The notes beneath the pieces are model-generated. The model saw only the letters and a list, made by a program, of their open reading frames with translations, ran no database searches and had not been told where the DNA came from. A stretch of DNA of 64,000 bases from NCBI RefSeq assembly GCF_026342435.1, contig NZ_JAPEMT010000002.1, positions 620,001-684,000 on the forward strand, given 5' to 3'. The first letter of the stretch is position 1. Each line of letters opens with the position of its first letter. The position numbers were made by a program, and so were the translations under genes. This document shows positions 8,997 through 18,069 of this stretch, one piece after another. This DNA comes from Streptomyces sp. NBC_00237. GTDB lineage: Bacteria > Actinomycetota > Actinomycetes > Streptomycetales > Streptomycetaceae.

Positions 8997-9960
8997 GGTG
9001 CACCTCGCTCCCGGTGACATCGGGAAGAGGTACGCCGCCCAGCAGGGCCTCGACCTCGTCGGTGGACGGCAGCGAACTCTGGGCGCCGGGACGGGTGGTG
9101 GCCAGCGCCCCCGCCGCGCACGCCCGGCGCAGGGCCTCCTCCAGCGGCGTACCGGACCCGAGGGAGAGGGCGAGCTGCGCGCAGAAGGCGTCGCCCGCCC
9201 CGACCGTGTCGACGGCGTCGACGCTGAACCCCCTTTCGGTAAAGGCCCCTTGGGGGTCTAGGGCGATCGCGCCGTCCGCGCCCAGCGTGATGACGACGGT
9301 GGTGGGCCCGAGCGCCCGCAGGGCTTCGGCGTGCCCGGCCCAGTCGCCGTCCTCGCGCGGCAGCAATCCGGTGGCCTCGGTCTCGTTGACGACCAACACG
9401 TCGACGGAGCGCAGGAGTTGCTCCAGCTCCGCCGTGCCGGACACGGGAAGCGGTGCGGCGTTGAGCACCGTGAGAGCACCTGCCTTACGGGCTTCGCGGG
9501 CGGCGGCGAGCACGGTGGGGAGGGGCACTTCGAGCTGGAGGAGGAGGGTGTCGGCGCTCCGGACGAGACTGCCGCCGGTGAGGGTGCCGAGGGCGGGGAC
9601 GTCGAGGTGACGGTTGGCCCCGGGCGAGAGGGTGATGGTGTTCTCGCCGTCCTGCTGCACGACGATGAGCGCCAACCCGCTTGCCACACCGGTAAGTTGC
9701 TGCACTCCCCGGTCGTCGACGCCTTCCACCGTGAGCCGTTCCCTCAGCTCACTGCCGAGGGCGTCGTCGCCGAGCAGGCCGACCATGCGTACGTCCGCGC
9801 CGAGCCGGGCGGCGGCCACGGCCTGGTTGGCCCCCTTGCCGCCCGCGCCGCGCACGACGTCGGCGCCGGAGACGGTCTCGCCGGGGCGGGGAAGTCGGGG
9901 CACGGTGACGAGAAGGTCCATGTTCAGACTGCCGACCACGACCAGTCGTTCACTGCTCAC
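8986..9960 (-). CDS. rbsK: ribokinase
   Basis: A 324-aa PfkB-family sugar kinase phosphorylating D-ribose to ribose 5-phosphate. It has the N-terminal PfkB signature GGKGANQAVAAARLGADV and the C-terminal signature DTVGAGDAFCAQLALSLG with the catalytic Asp. GSLNMDLLVTVPRLPRPGET at the N-terminus is typical of RbsK. Translation starts at GTG, overlapping the regulator stop as GTGA. Being directly behind the regulator, it is controlled by the same promoter. Confidence 0.94.
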   Translation of the reverse strand: MSSERLVVVGSLNMDLLVTVPRLPRPGETVSGADVVRGAGGKGANQAVAAARLGADVRMVGLLGDDALGSELRERLTVEGVDDRGVQQLTGVASGLALIVVQQDGENTITLSPGANRHLDVPALGTLTGGSLVRSADTLLLQLEVPLPTVLAAAREARKAGALTVLNAAPLPVSGTAELEQLLRSVDVLVVNETEATGLLPREDGDWAGHAEALRALGPTTVVITLGADGAIALDPQGAFTERGFSVDAVDTVGAGDAFCAQLALSLGSGTPLEEALRRACAAGALATTRPGAQSSLPSTDEVEALLGGVPLPDVTGSEVHHAR

Positions 9961-11084
9961 TGGTGTTCACCGTTCTCTCCAAGAAGTTCCGCGAAGCTCT
10001 GCGCGTCGCCACGCAGTTCTGTGTGTTCGCCGCCCGCCGGGTCGGGGCATCCGCAGGAGCCCCGGGCCAGCAGGGTCACCGGGAGGACGTCCCGGGTGGG
10101 CGGCAGGTCGGGTTCCCGCATCCGGTCGAGCAGGCGGCGCACCGCCGTACGGCCGAGGTCGTCGTACGGCTGGCGCATGGTGGACAGGGCCGGGCAGGTG
10201 TACGCGCCCGCCGCGATGCCGTCGAAGGAGACGAGCGCGAGATCGTCGGGGACCCGGATGCCCAGCTCGGTCGCCGCGCGCAGGACTCCGGCGGCCTGCT
10301 CGTCGGAGGTGACGAACAGGGCGTCCACCGACCGGTCCCGCTTCAGCAGCGCGAGCCCCGACCGGTAGCCGTCGAGCCGCCCGAAGGAGCCGTGCAGCAG
10401 GGGTGCGGCATCCGGGCACGCCTCCCACCCGGTGCGCCCGCCCGACCCCGTACCGGCGCGCAGTCCGGCCCGCTCCAGCGCCGTGCGCCAGCCGACGACG
10501 CGATCGACGGTCGGATGGATGCCGAGGGGCCCGGCGATGCAGCCGACGCGGCGGCGGCCGTGGGCGAGGAGGTGCTCGGTGGCCGTCTGGGCGCCCCGCG
10601 CGTTGTCGACGAGTACGTACGAGGTGGCGACCCCGTCCAGCTCGCGGTCGAAGACCAGGCTGGGCACTCCCGACCGGGCCAGTTCGGCGCGCCACGCCTT
10701 CTCGCCCTGGGAGGGGATCAGGACGAGGCCGTCGACCTGGCGGTCCACGAAGGTGCGGATGTACCCGGCCTCGCGGGCGGGGTCGTCGACGCTGTTGCCG
10801 ACGAGGAGGGTGTACCCGGCGGCCCAGGCGTGGTCTTCGAGCGAACGGGCCAGTTCGGCGAAGAAGGGGTTCGCGGCGTCGGGCACCACGAGCCCCAGCG
10901 TCATCGTGTGGCTCATGCGCAGCGAGCGGGCCACCGCGTTGGGCCGGTAGCCGAGCTCCTTGACCGCAGCGAGGACGCGTTCGCGGGTGGCGGGGGCGAC
11001 GGAGCGCGGGCCGTTGTTGAGCACGTAGCTGACGACCGATGGCGACGTGCCCGCGAGCTGCGCCACGTCCTGCCGTGTTGCCAT
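9957..11084 (-). CDS. rbsR: LacI-family regulator of the ribose operon
   Basis: A 375-aa LacI/GalR repressor. The N-terminal HTH reads TRQDVAQLAGTSPSVVSYVL, followed by the hinge helix region YRPNAVARSLR and a type I sugar-binding effector domain (LGLVVPDAANPFFAELARSL, then LALVSFDGIAAG). It is the first gene of the rbs operon, so it probably represses its own transcription until ribose or a phosphorylated sugar binds. The C-terminal tail beyond the effector domain is Cys-rich (GSCGCPDP), common in Streptomyces members. The symbol rbsR is given by context. Confidence 0.88.
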   Translation of the reverse strand: MATRQDVAQLAGTSPSVVSYVLNNGPRSVAPATRERVLAAVKELGYRPNAVARSLRMSHTMTLGLVVPDAANPFFAELARSLEDHAWAAGYTLLVGNSVDDPAREAGYIRTFVDRQVDGLVLIPSQGEKAWRAELARSGVPSLVFDRELDGVATSYVLVDNARGAQTATEHLLAHGRRRVGCIAGPLGIHPTVDRVVGWRTALERAGLRAGTGSGGRTGWEACPDAAPLLHGSFGRLDGYRSGLALLKRDRSVDALFVTSDEQAAGVLRAATELGIRVPDDLALVSFDGIAAGAYTCPALSTMRQPYDDLGRTAVRRLLDRMREPDLPPTRDVLPVTLLARGSCGCPDPAGGEHTELRGDAQSFAELLGENGEHQ

Positions 11085-11135
11085 GCCGACCCCCGGTCTT
11101 CCCGTTCCACTGCCGTACGGACCGGAGGAGTCCGG

Positions 11136-11172
11136 CCGCCGCAACACGAATTGGCAACTCGTGTTGCGGCGG
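11136..11172. promoter_or_regulatory. perfect inverted repeat, probable operator of the ribose operon
   Basis: Two perfectly complementary 14-bp arms (11136-11149, CCGCCGCAACACGA, and 11159-11172) are separated by 9 bp. The site lies directly downstream of the -10 box of the rbs promoter, covering the expected transcription start and untranslated leader, an ideal place for repression. The large palindrome suits a LacI-type dimer, though an RNA hairpin in the leader is an alternative. Confidence 0.65.
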
Positions 11173-11201
11173 ATTATGAGAAGCAACCCGCGCAACCGCA
11201 A
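11173..11201 (-). promoter_or_regulatory. promoter of the rbsR-K-D-B-A-C operon
   Basis: On the minus strand, TTGCGG (-35, 11196-11201), a 17-bp spacer and CATAAT (-10, 11173-11178) form a housekeeping-type promoter about 90 bp upstream of the regulator start. The spacer contains two GTTGC half-sites (GTTGC-GCGG-GTTGC) that recur in the nucleoside hydrolase promoter. Confidence 0.7.
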
Positions 11202-11219
11202 GGGGTGCGCGGCCATCTG

Positions 11220-12380
11220 TTATTCGGTGCGCAGCAGCCTGATGTACAGGTCCCAGAACCGCTCGGCGTCGACGTCGAGCACGATGCCCGCCTTGCGGGT
11301 GCCCTTCGGGTTGTTCGGCGCGTCGAACTCATCGAGGTGGTAGCCGAGCGAACGCCCGTAGTCCGCACCGAAGTTGGCGTCCACGTCGACGTACCGGACG
11401 TCGGTCCTCTTCGCGACGGCCGGGTCGAGGAAGACGGCTGCGGTGATGGCGTCCCACAGCAGGTGGGTGGCGTTCGGGTCCTTCGCGAACTCCGGGCCCT
11501 GGAGGTCCTTGAAGATCTTCTTGATCGGGGTCTGCCTCCCCGCGACGATCCGGTCGTACTGCTTCTTGCCGTACACGACGTGCTGCGCGGCGTCGTCGGG
11601 CACGATCGTCTGCTTGCGGAAGGGCGTACGGAGCGAGATGCGCGCCGACTCGGGGTCGAACCACCAGTTGAACTCGGCGGCGGGGGTGATGTTCCCCGGC
11701 TTGTCGAAGGCACCGCCCATATAGATCACTTCCTTGATCAGCGGCACGATCTCGGGGTGGGTGCGCACGGCGAGCGCGAGGTTCGTGGCGGGACCGTCGG
11801 CGAAGACGGTGACCTGGTTCGGGTACCGCTTGACCTGCTCGACGATGAAGTCGGCCGCCGCCGTGTCCTTCTTCGGCTTCGTCTTCGGGTAGCCGCCGTA
11901 CGGAGGCTTGGCGAGCCTGTCGTACGCGGGCGGGCGCTTCGAGTCGAAGGCACCGGCCCACGGCGCCTTCCCGTACAGCGCGTTCTCGGCGGTGAGCCGC
12001 TCCTGCCTGCCGGGCATGAGGGGTTCGCCCGCGCCCATGACGACGGGGACGTCGGTGCGGTCGATCAGCTCCAGCTGGCGCAGGGAGTAGGCGGTGCCCT
12101 CCTCGACCCAGGTGTTGCCGCTGACGACGGTGACACCGAGGAAGTCGACCTGCGGCGCCTTGGCGAGCATGAACATGGTGACGGCGTCGTCGTTGAGCTC
12201 CCCCATGTCGACGTCGAGGATGACCTTGCGGCCCTTTCCGTCCGCGGGGGCGGCAGTGGGGGCTGCCGCTGCCTCGCCCGCCGCCTCGCCCGCCGCCACG
12301 GGCGCGGCAGGAGCCGAGGCCGCGACCAGCGGGACGAGCAGGGCCGCGGCGAGCAGCGGGCCGAACGTTCTCTTGCGCAC
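11220..12380 (-). CDS. secreted nucleoside hydrolase
   Basis: A 386-aa inosine/uridine-preferring nucleoside hydrolase family protein that splits ribonucleosides into base and ribose. It has a signal peptide (about residues 1-30, Ala/Leu/Val-rich) and a Pro/Ala-rich linker. The catalytic N-terminal motif is ILDVDMGELNDDA, a variant of the usual DTDPGxDD with the metal-binding Asp residues kept. VTVVSGNTW and VVMGAGEPL follow as in the family. The start is a GTG preceded by GGAGG at good spacing. Its promoter nearly copies that of the neighbouring rbs operon, so it likely supplies ribose for that uptake system. Confidence 0.85.
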   Translation of the reverse strand: MRKRTFGPLLAAALLVPLVAASAPAAPVAAGEAAGEAAAAPTAAPADGKGRKVILDVDMGELNDDAVTMFMLAKAPQVDFLGVTVVSGNTWVEEGTAYSLRQLELIDRTDVPVVMGAGEPLMPGRQERLTAENALYGKAPWAGAFDSKRPPAYDRLAKPPYGGYPKTKPKKDTAAADFIVEQVKRYPNQVTVFADGPATNLALAVRTHPEIVPLIKEVIYMGGAFDKPGNITPAAEFNWWFDPESARISLRTPFRKQTIVPDDAAQHVVYGKKQYDRIVAGRQTPIKKIFKDLQGPEFAKDPNATHLLWDAITAAVFLDPAVAKRTDVRYVDVDANFGADYGRSLGYHLDEFDAPNNPKGTRKAGIVLDVDAERFWDLYIRLLRTE

Positions 12381-12429
12381 GTGAATCCTCCGACGGGGAC
12401 GATGGAACGGGCCAGAAGCGGACCGCGCG

Positions 12430-12458
12430 ATTATCAGAAGCAACCCGGGCAACGGCAA
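12430..12458 (-). promoter_or_regulatory. promoter of the nucleoside hydrolase gene, twin of the rbs promoter
   Basis: On the minus strand, TTGCCG (-35, 12453-12458), 17 bp, then GATAAT (-10, 12430-12435). The core GTTGCTTCT in the spacer and both hexamers match the rbs promoter at 11173-11201 almost base for base. The large palindrome that follows the rbs promoter is not present here. Confidence 0.68.
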
Positions 12459-12636
12459 GACACGGGACCCCTCCCCGCACCAAGGACCATCGGCCCCCTC
12501 GTCCAGGGACCTTGGTCCCGATCTGCTGCGTTGCTTGTCACAAAGACCGTTCCCCGTTTGGTGCAACCGCCATCTACCGGATTACCTCCTTGAGAGAGGA
12601 CAGAAACGGACAGACACCGCCACGGAGGTTTTCGAG

Positions 12637-13836
12637 TTGACCCGCACACGCCGCCCGCACATCCGGCTCCGTACCGTCACACTCACCGGTACGGCCGTGC
12701 TCGCCGCAGCGGCGCTGACCGCCTGCAACGGCGGTGGCGCTGGTGCGGGCTCCGGTTCGGACGCCGCCAAGGAGACTCCGCAGACCAAGGTGTCGGTGAG
12801 CGCCACCGGCAAGCAGGCCAAGGCGGGTGAGCCGGTCAAGGTGTCCCTGACCGAGGGCGACAAGCTGGACGAGGTCACCGTGAAGGACGCCAAGGGCGGC
12901 ACGCTGACCGGCCAGATATCCGCCGACGGCAAGTCCTGGACCTCGGCCCGCACCACCTCCCCCGGCACCAGCTACACCGTCGAGGCGAAGGCGGCGGGCG
13001 CGACCGCCGCGAAGGCGGAGTTCACCACTGCGGTGGCCGACAAGGTCAACAAGGTGACCATGGCCCCCGGCAAGAACACCACGATCGGCATCGCGCACCC
13101 GCTGTCGATCGTGTTCGACAACCCGGTGAAGAACAAGGCCGACGTCGAGAAGCACCTCAAGGTCACCACCTCGAACGACACCGAGGGCTCCTGGGGCTGG
13201 ATGACCGACTACTCCGGCAAGGACCGCGTCGACTGGCGCCCCAAGGAGTACTGGAAGTCCGGCACGAAGGTCACGCTGGCCGCCGACCTCAACGGCGTGG
13301 ACTCCGGCAAAGGCGGCGGCTGGTTCGTCCGCGACTACAAGACGAACTTCACCATCGGGAAGAACCAGGTCGTCAAGGTCGACCTCGACAACCACCGGCT
13401 GAAGCTGGTCCGCGACGGCGAGACCGTCAAGGACGTCCCCATGTCGGCGGGCACCCCCGGTGGCGACAAGGCGTCCTGGCGCGGCAAGACCGTCCTGATG
13501 TCGAAGGAGGGCACGATCAACATGCGCTCCGAGACGGTCGGCCTCGGCGACGCCTACGACAAGATGGTCGACTACTCGATGCGACTGACCTGGTCGGGCA
13601 TGTACGCGCACGCCGCCCCGTGGAACGCGGGCTACTTCGGCTCCGCCAACAAGAGCTCCGGCTGCGTCGGCATGAGCGACGCGAACGCCAAGTTCATCTA
13701 CGACGCCGTGCAGGTCGGCGACCCCTTCGAGGTCACCGGTTCCGACGCCAAGGGCACCCAGGCCCTCAACAACGGCTACGGCAACTGGAACGTCTCCTGG
13801 GCCGACTGGCAGGCCAAGAGCGCCCTGAAGGGCTGA
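12637..13836 (+). CDS. L,D-transpeptidase lipoprotein
   Basis: A 399-aa cell-wall L,D-transpeptidase that makes 3-3 peptidoglycan cross-links. It begins with a signal peptide and lipobox LTAC (Cys about residue 31) and a Gly/Ser linker. Ig-like domains follow (to about residue 240), then the YkuD catalytic domain, which starts around NQVVKVDLDNHRLKLV. The active-site motif is YAHAAPWNAGYFG then NKSSGCVGMSD, where His and Cys are catalytic. The start is TTG, chosen because GGAGG lies 8 bp upstream and the signal peptide begins there. Typical of Streptomyces and mycobacterial Ldt proteins. Confidence 0.92.
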   Translation: MTRTRRPHIRLRTVTLTGTAVLAAAALTACNGGGAGAGSGSDAAKETPQTKVSVSATGKQAKAGEPVKVSLTEGDKLDEVTVKDAKGGTLTGQISADGKSWTSARTTSPGTSYTVEAKAAGATAAKAEFTTAVADKVNKVTMAPGKNTTIGIAHPLSIVFDNPVKNKADVEKHLKVTTSNDTEGSWGWMTDYSGKDRVDWRPKEYWKSGTKVTLAADLNGVDSGKGGGWFVRDYKTNFTIGKNQVVKVDLDNHRLKLVRDGETVKDVPMSAGTPGGDKASWRGKTVLMSKEGTINMRSETVGLGDAYDKMVDYSMRLTWSGMYAHAAPWNAGYFGSANKSSGCVGMSDANAKFIYDAVQVGDPFEVTGSDAKGTQALNNGYGNWNVSWADWQAKSALKG

Positions 13837-13861
13837 TTCCGGTACAGTGCCGGCCCGTTCC

Positions 13862-13880
13862 GACGGCACGAAGCGCCGTC
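13862..13880 (+). terminator. weak hairpin after the L,D-transpeptidase gene
   Basis: GACGGC (13862-13867) pairs with GCCGTC (13875-13880) across a 7-nt loop, 25 bp after the stop. There is no T-run. The rest of the gap to 14106 holds only short frames without family resemblance. Confidence 0.35.
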
Positions 13881-14106
13881 CGACGGCACAAGGAGAGCGG
13901 CACCCTCGTCGCGTACCGCTACGACGTGGGGCCGCTCGGCCTCGCCCTGGGGGTCGACACGTCGACCCGCTCTCCGTCGAGCACAACCCGTCCGGCGCGC
14001 AGCTGACCTTCTCGTCGCCCGCGGCCGACCCGAGTTGCGTGTCGGTACCGCTGCGCGCCAAGTGATCCCCGGCTGCTGCCGGACCAGGTTCGCTCTCTCT
14101 ATTGAG

Positions 14107-14979
14107 CTACTGCCTGCCCGGCAGCAGCGTCCCCGCCTCGGCCGGACCGATGTCCACGGCCTCCGTCTTGGGATTGCGTCGCTGACGCCTGGCCACCCAG
14201 TTGGCGAACCAGGAGAGCAGCATGCACATCCCGATGTAGACAGGCGAGATCACCAGAACTACGGGGATGAAAGGCAAATCGTAGTCGAGATTGGACGCGA
14301 TGAGCTTTCCGGCATGGAGAAACTCCTCATAAGTGATCAGGTATCCGAGGGAGGTGTCCTTCAGCGCGACCACCAGCTGGCTGATGATGGTCGGCAGCAT
14401 CGCCCGGACCGCCTGCGGCACCAGCACATGCGTCATGACCTGCGTCTTGCGCATGCCGAGCGCGTAGGCCGCCTCCCGCTGGCCTCGGTCCACGGAGTTC
14501 ACTCCGGTACGGAAGATCTCCGCGAGCACCGAGCCGTTGTAGAGCGTGAGTCCGGCCACCAGTGCGGGCAGCGGCTGGACCTTCAGCGCCACGAAGATGA
14601 AGAAGATCATCACCAGTACGGGCATGGCGCGGAAGAACTCCACGCACAGACCGGCGATCCAGCGCAGCGGGCGGTGCTCGGACAGACGCCCCACCGCGAG
14701 CAGCGCGCCCAGTGCGAGCGAGAGCACCGCGGCGTACGCGAACGCCTTGAGCGTGTTCCCGAGTCCGTGGAGCAGGAGCTCCTGGATGCCCTTGTACTGG
14801 AAGGGGGTCCATTTGGCCGCCGTGAACTGGTCGGTGTGGAACAGGAGATACACGCCCCAGGCGAGCAGCCCCAGCAGCAGGACCGTCGAGGCGATCCCGT
14901 ACGTCAGGTGCCGTTGCCGGGTCTTGGGTCCCGGGATGTCGTAGAGGGCGGTGGACTCCGTGGACAGGGCGCGGCTCAT
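14107..14979 (-). CDS. gluD: glutamate ABC transporter permease
   Basis: A 290-aa polar amino acid permease (HisM/GlnP type) with an N-terminal cytoplasmic tail and about five helices. The EAA loop is present: EAAYALGMRKTQVMTHVLVP, followed by QAVRAMLPTIISQ. NGSVLAEIFRTGVNSV precedes it as usual. It overlaps gluC by 4 bp and is the last gene of gluABCD, forming the channel with GluC. Confidence 0.92.
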   Translation of the reverse strand: MSRALSTESTALYDIPGPKTRQRHLTYGIASTVLLLGLLAWGVYLLFHTDQFTAAKWTPFQYKGIQELLLHGLGNTLKAFAYAAVLSLALGALLAVGRLSEHRPLRWIAGLCVEFFRAMPVLVMIFFIFVALKVQPLPALVAGLTLYNGSVLAEIFRTGVNSVDRGQREAAYALGMRKTQVMTHVLVPQAVRAMLPTIISQLVVALKDTSLGYLITYEEFLHAGKLIASNLDYDLPFIPVVLVISPVYIGMCMLLSWFANWVARRQRRNPKTEAVDIGPAEAGTLLPGRQ

Positions 14980-15620
14980 CGGGCGACTCCCCAGCGCTTT
15001 TCGAGCGCGTGGAAGAGCGCGCTGATGGTGAGGGTGATGATCAGGTATCCCAGGGCGATCCAGACGAAGGACCAGATGACGCTGTAGCCCAGCTCGTTGA
15101 GGGTCTTGTACGTGCCGAGCAGTTCGGTGACGGAGAACGCTCCCGCGATGGCCGAGTTCTTGGCGAGCGCGATGAGCGTGGACCCGACGGGCGGGATGAC
15201 CGACCGGAACGCCTGCGGCAGCACCACCGTCGACAGGGTCTGCCCGAAGGTCATGCCGAGGCTGCGGGCCGCCTCGCCCTGCCCGAGCGGCACGGTGTTG
15301 ATGCCCGAGCGCAGCGCCTCGCAGATGAACGCGGAGGTGTAGCAGCCGAGCGCGAGCACCGCGAAGAGCTGGAAGGGCAGGACGAGTCCGAAGCGCGGCA
15401 GCCCGAGCAGCACCGCGAAGAACAGCAGCGTGAGCGGGGTGTTGCGCAGCACCGTCACCCAGGCCGTGCCGAGCGCCCGGAAGGAGCCGACCGGGGAGAC
15501 CCGGCAGGAGGCCATGGCGAAGCCGAGGACGAGGGCCAGCACGGAGGCGTAGAAGGTCAGTTGGACCGTGCCGATGAATCCCTTGCCGTACAGGGCGAAG
15601 TTGTCCGTGAGTACGTTCAT
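14976..15620 (-). CDS. gluC: glutamate ABC transporter permease
   Basis: A 214-aa permease of the same family as its neighbour, shorter at the N-terminus. The EAA loop reads EAARSLGMTFGQTLSTVVLP, then QAFRSVIPPVGS. TPLTLLFFAVLLGLP and the helix pattern match GluC of actinomycetes. The ATG at 15620 gives a normal N-terminus; upstream sequence in frame is Arg-rich and non-protein-like. It pairs with GluD as the membrane channel. Confidence 0.92.
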   Translation of the reverse strand: MNVLTDNFALYGKGFIGTVQLTFYASVLALVLGFAMASCRVSPVGSFRALGTAWVTVLRNTPLTLLFFAVLLGLPRFGLVLPFQLFAVLALGCYTSAFICEALRSGINTVPLGQGEAARSLGMTFGQTLSTVVLPQAFRSVIPPVGSTLIALAKNSAIAGAFSVTELLGTYKTLNELGYSVIWSFVWIALGYLIITLTISALFHALEKRWGVAR

Positions 15621-15636
15621 ACGGGTGCGGCCTCCC

Positions 15637-16542
15637 TCAGCTCGCCGGGTAGCGGTCGATGGGCGGCGCGGGAGTGGCCTTGCGGCCGGAGAGCCCGAGC
15701 GTGACGTCGTACGCCTTCTGCCAGTCGCCGTTCTTCTCACGCGCTTCGAGTGCGTCGTCGATGGCGAACCGCAGTGCGCTGTCGGGGCGCGGGACGCCGA
15801 TGCCGTACGGCTCCTTGGAGAAGGGCGCGCCGACGACCTTCATCTCGTCGGGGACCTTGGCCGCGTACCCCATCAGGATCGTGTCGTCGGTGGTGACGGC
15901 GTCGACCTGGTAGGTGAGCAGGTTGTCGACGCAGACCGAGTACGTGTCGTACGCGACGAGGTCCGCCTCGGGGTAGTCGGACTGGATGCGCTGGTACGGG
16001 GTCGAACCGGCGGCGGAGCAGACGCGCTTGCCGTCGAGGTCCTTCGGCCCCTTGATGTCGTTCTCGTCGGTGCGCACCAGCAGCGACTGCCCCGCCATGT
16101 AGTAAGGACCGGCGAATCCGACGAGCTTCTTGCGCTTGTCGTTGATGGTGTAGGTGCCGACGTAGTAGTCGATCTGGCCGTTCTGGAGGGCGGTTTCGCG
16201 GTTCGCGGAGGCGATCGTGCGGAACTGGACGCTCGCCGGGTCGAAGCCGAGGGACGCCGAGATCATCTTGGCGATCTCGATGTCGAAGCCGGAGTAGCGG
16301 CCGCTCGCCGGGTCCTTCTCGCCCATGTACGGCTGGTCCTCCTTGGCGCCGACGACGACGTGGCCACGCCGCTTGGCCTTCTCCCAGGTGGCCGATTCGG
16401 GCAGGGCGAAGCCCGACGCGACCTGGTAGTGCGGGAGTTGGTCGGGGCGCGGGCCCTTCACCGGGGGGCTGCCCTCCTTGCCGCAGGCGACGGCGAGGAG
16501 GGCGAGCGCTGCGGCGGTCAGAGCTTTCTTGGTACGCAACAT
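15637..16542 (-). CDS. gluB: glutamate ABC transporter substrate-binding lipoprotein
   Basis: A 301-aa extracellular amino acid-binding protein (SBP_bac_3). The signal peptide ends in lipobox LAVACG (Cys about residue 20). The binding domain shows HVVVGAKEDQPYMGEKD, GFDIEIAKMISASLG, and the hinge region RVCSAAGSTPYQRIQ. It delivers glutamate, or a related acidic amino acid, to GluCD. It sits 12 bp after gluA in the same transcript. Confidence 0.92.
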   Translation of the reverse strand: MLRTKKALTAAALALLAVACGKEGSPPVKGPRPDQLPHYQVASGFALPESATWEKAKRRGHVVVGAKEDQPYMGEKDPASGRYSGFDIEIAKMISASLGFDPASVQFRTIASANRETALQNGQIDYYVGTYTINDKRKKLVGFAGPYYMAGQSLLVRTDENDIKGPKDLDGKRVCSAAGSTPYQRIQSDYPEADLVAYDTYSVCVDNLLTYQVDAVTTDDTILMGYAAKVPDEMKVVGAPFSKEPYGIGVPRPDSALRFAIDDALEAREKNGDWQKAYDVTLGLSGRKATPAPPIDRYPAS

Positions 16543-16554
16543 GACTCCGCCCCC

Positions 16555-17298
<744 letters not shown>

Positions 17299-17491
17299 AC
17301 GCTGCCCTACCCACTCTCAGCTGTGTCGAGGTCAGCGCAAACTATCCATCCCGGAAAGGGACTTCACGCCCGACACGCACAAGCGGGACGAACCGCGAAT
17401 AGCCGTATTTACGCGGTTGACGCGGGCGTTGACGTGCACGTGGGCACAAATACGGCCCAGGTGGTCACACACGCCACAGGCGCCACACGCA

Positions 17492-17944
17492 TCACGCCTC
17501 GGATGCCTCCGCGTACACCTGCGACAGCTCGGGGGCGCCGGTGGCCGCCCAGTCGTGACCCGCCTCGACGACGTCGAGGTCGCGGCCGGAGGCCAGCATC
17601 ACGACGGGGGTGCCGTTGGGCCACAGGTGCCAGTGCGCGCCCGCCACGGTGCGGACGATGACGGTGCCGAGGTAGAGACCGGCGTCGTTGCCCAGCCAGG
17701 GCAGCTCCTCCATGCCCTCGACGTCGTCCGGGTTGTCGCGCCAGCGCGGCGGGAGCTGGTCGAGGGCCTCCAACGAGGCGGGGCTGTCGTCCAGTTCGAG
17801 GCCGTACTGCTTGACGCGGGCACGCAGCAGTTCGCACTCGGAGAGCAGCTCGGCGATGCCCTCTTGGTCGGCGCCGTCGGCCGTGTACGCGGCGAATCCG
17901 CGCGCCGTACCGTGGCGCTTGCGCCAGGTGTCCAGGAAATTCAT
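17492..17944 (-). CDS. DUF6278-like small protein
   Basis: A 150-aa soluble protein beginning MNFLDTWRKRHG, with motifs LPPRWRDNPDDVEG, LPWLGNDAGLYLGTVIV and HWHLWPNGTPVV. It resembles a conserved Streptomyces family of unknown function (DUF6278), from memory of that family. An upstream in-frame ATG at 17977 exists, but the sequence between looks like leader rather than protein. No signal peptide or membrane segment. Confidence 0.72.
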   Translation of the reverse strand: MNFLDTWRKRHGTARGFAAYTADGADQEGIAELLSECELLRARVKQYGLELDDSPASLEALDQLPPRWRDNPDDVEGMEELPWLGNDAGLYLGTVIVRTVAGAHWHLWPNGTPVVMLASGRDLDVVEAGHDWAATGAPELSQVYAEASEA

Positions 17945-18069
17945 ACCGTTCAGGTTCGCACCCACATGGCTCTGCACACCACAGGCGCGCGGAGGTTGAC
18001 GCGCTCCCGGAACCCCGGTACGGGGCCCCGGGAGGGTCCTGCGGCGTCCTGCTGCGGCCTGCGACGGCG

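Noticed and set aside
13837..14106. Frames after the L,D-transpeptidase ending in PSCVSVPLRAK and stop
   Set aside because: The frame lacks a plausible start and family match. It may be a tiny gene remnant but cannot be supported.
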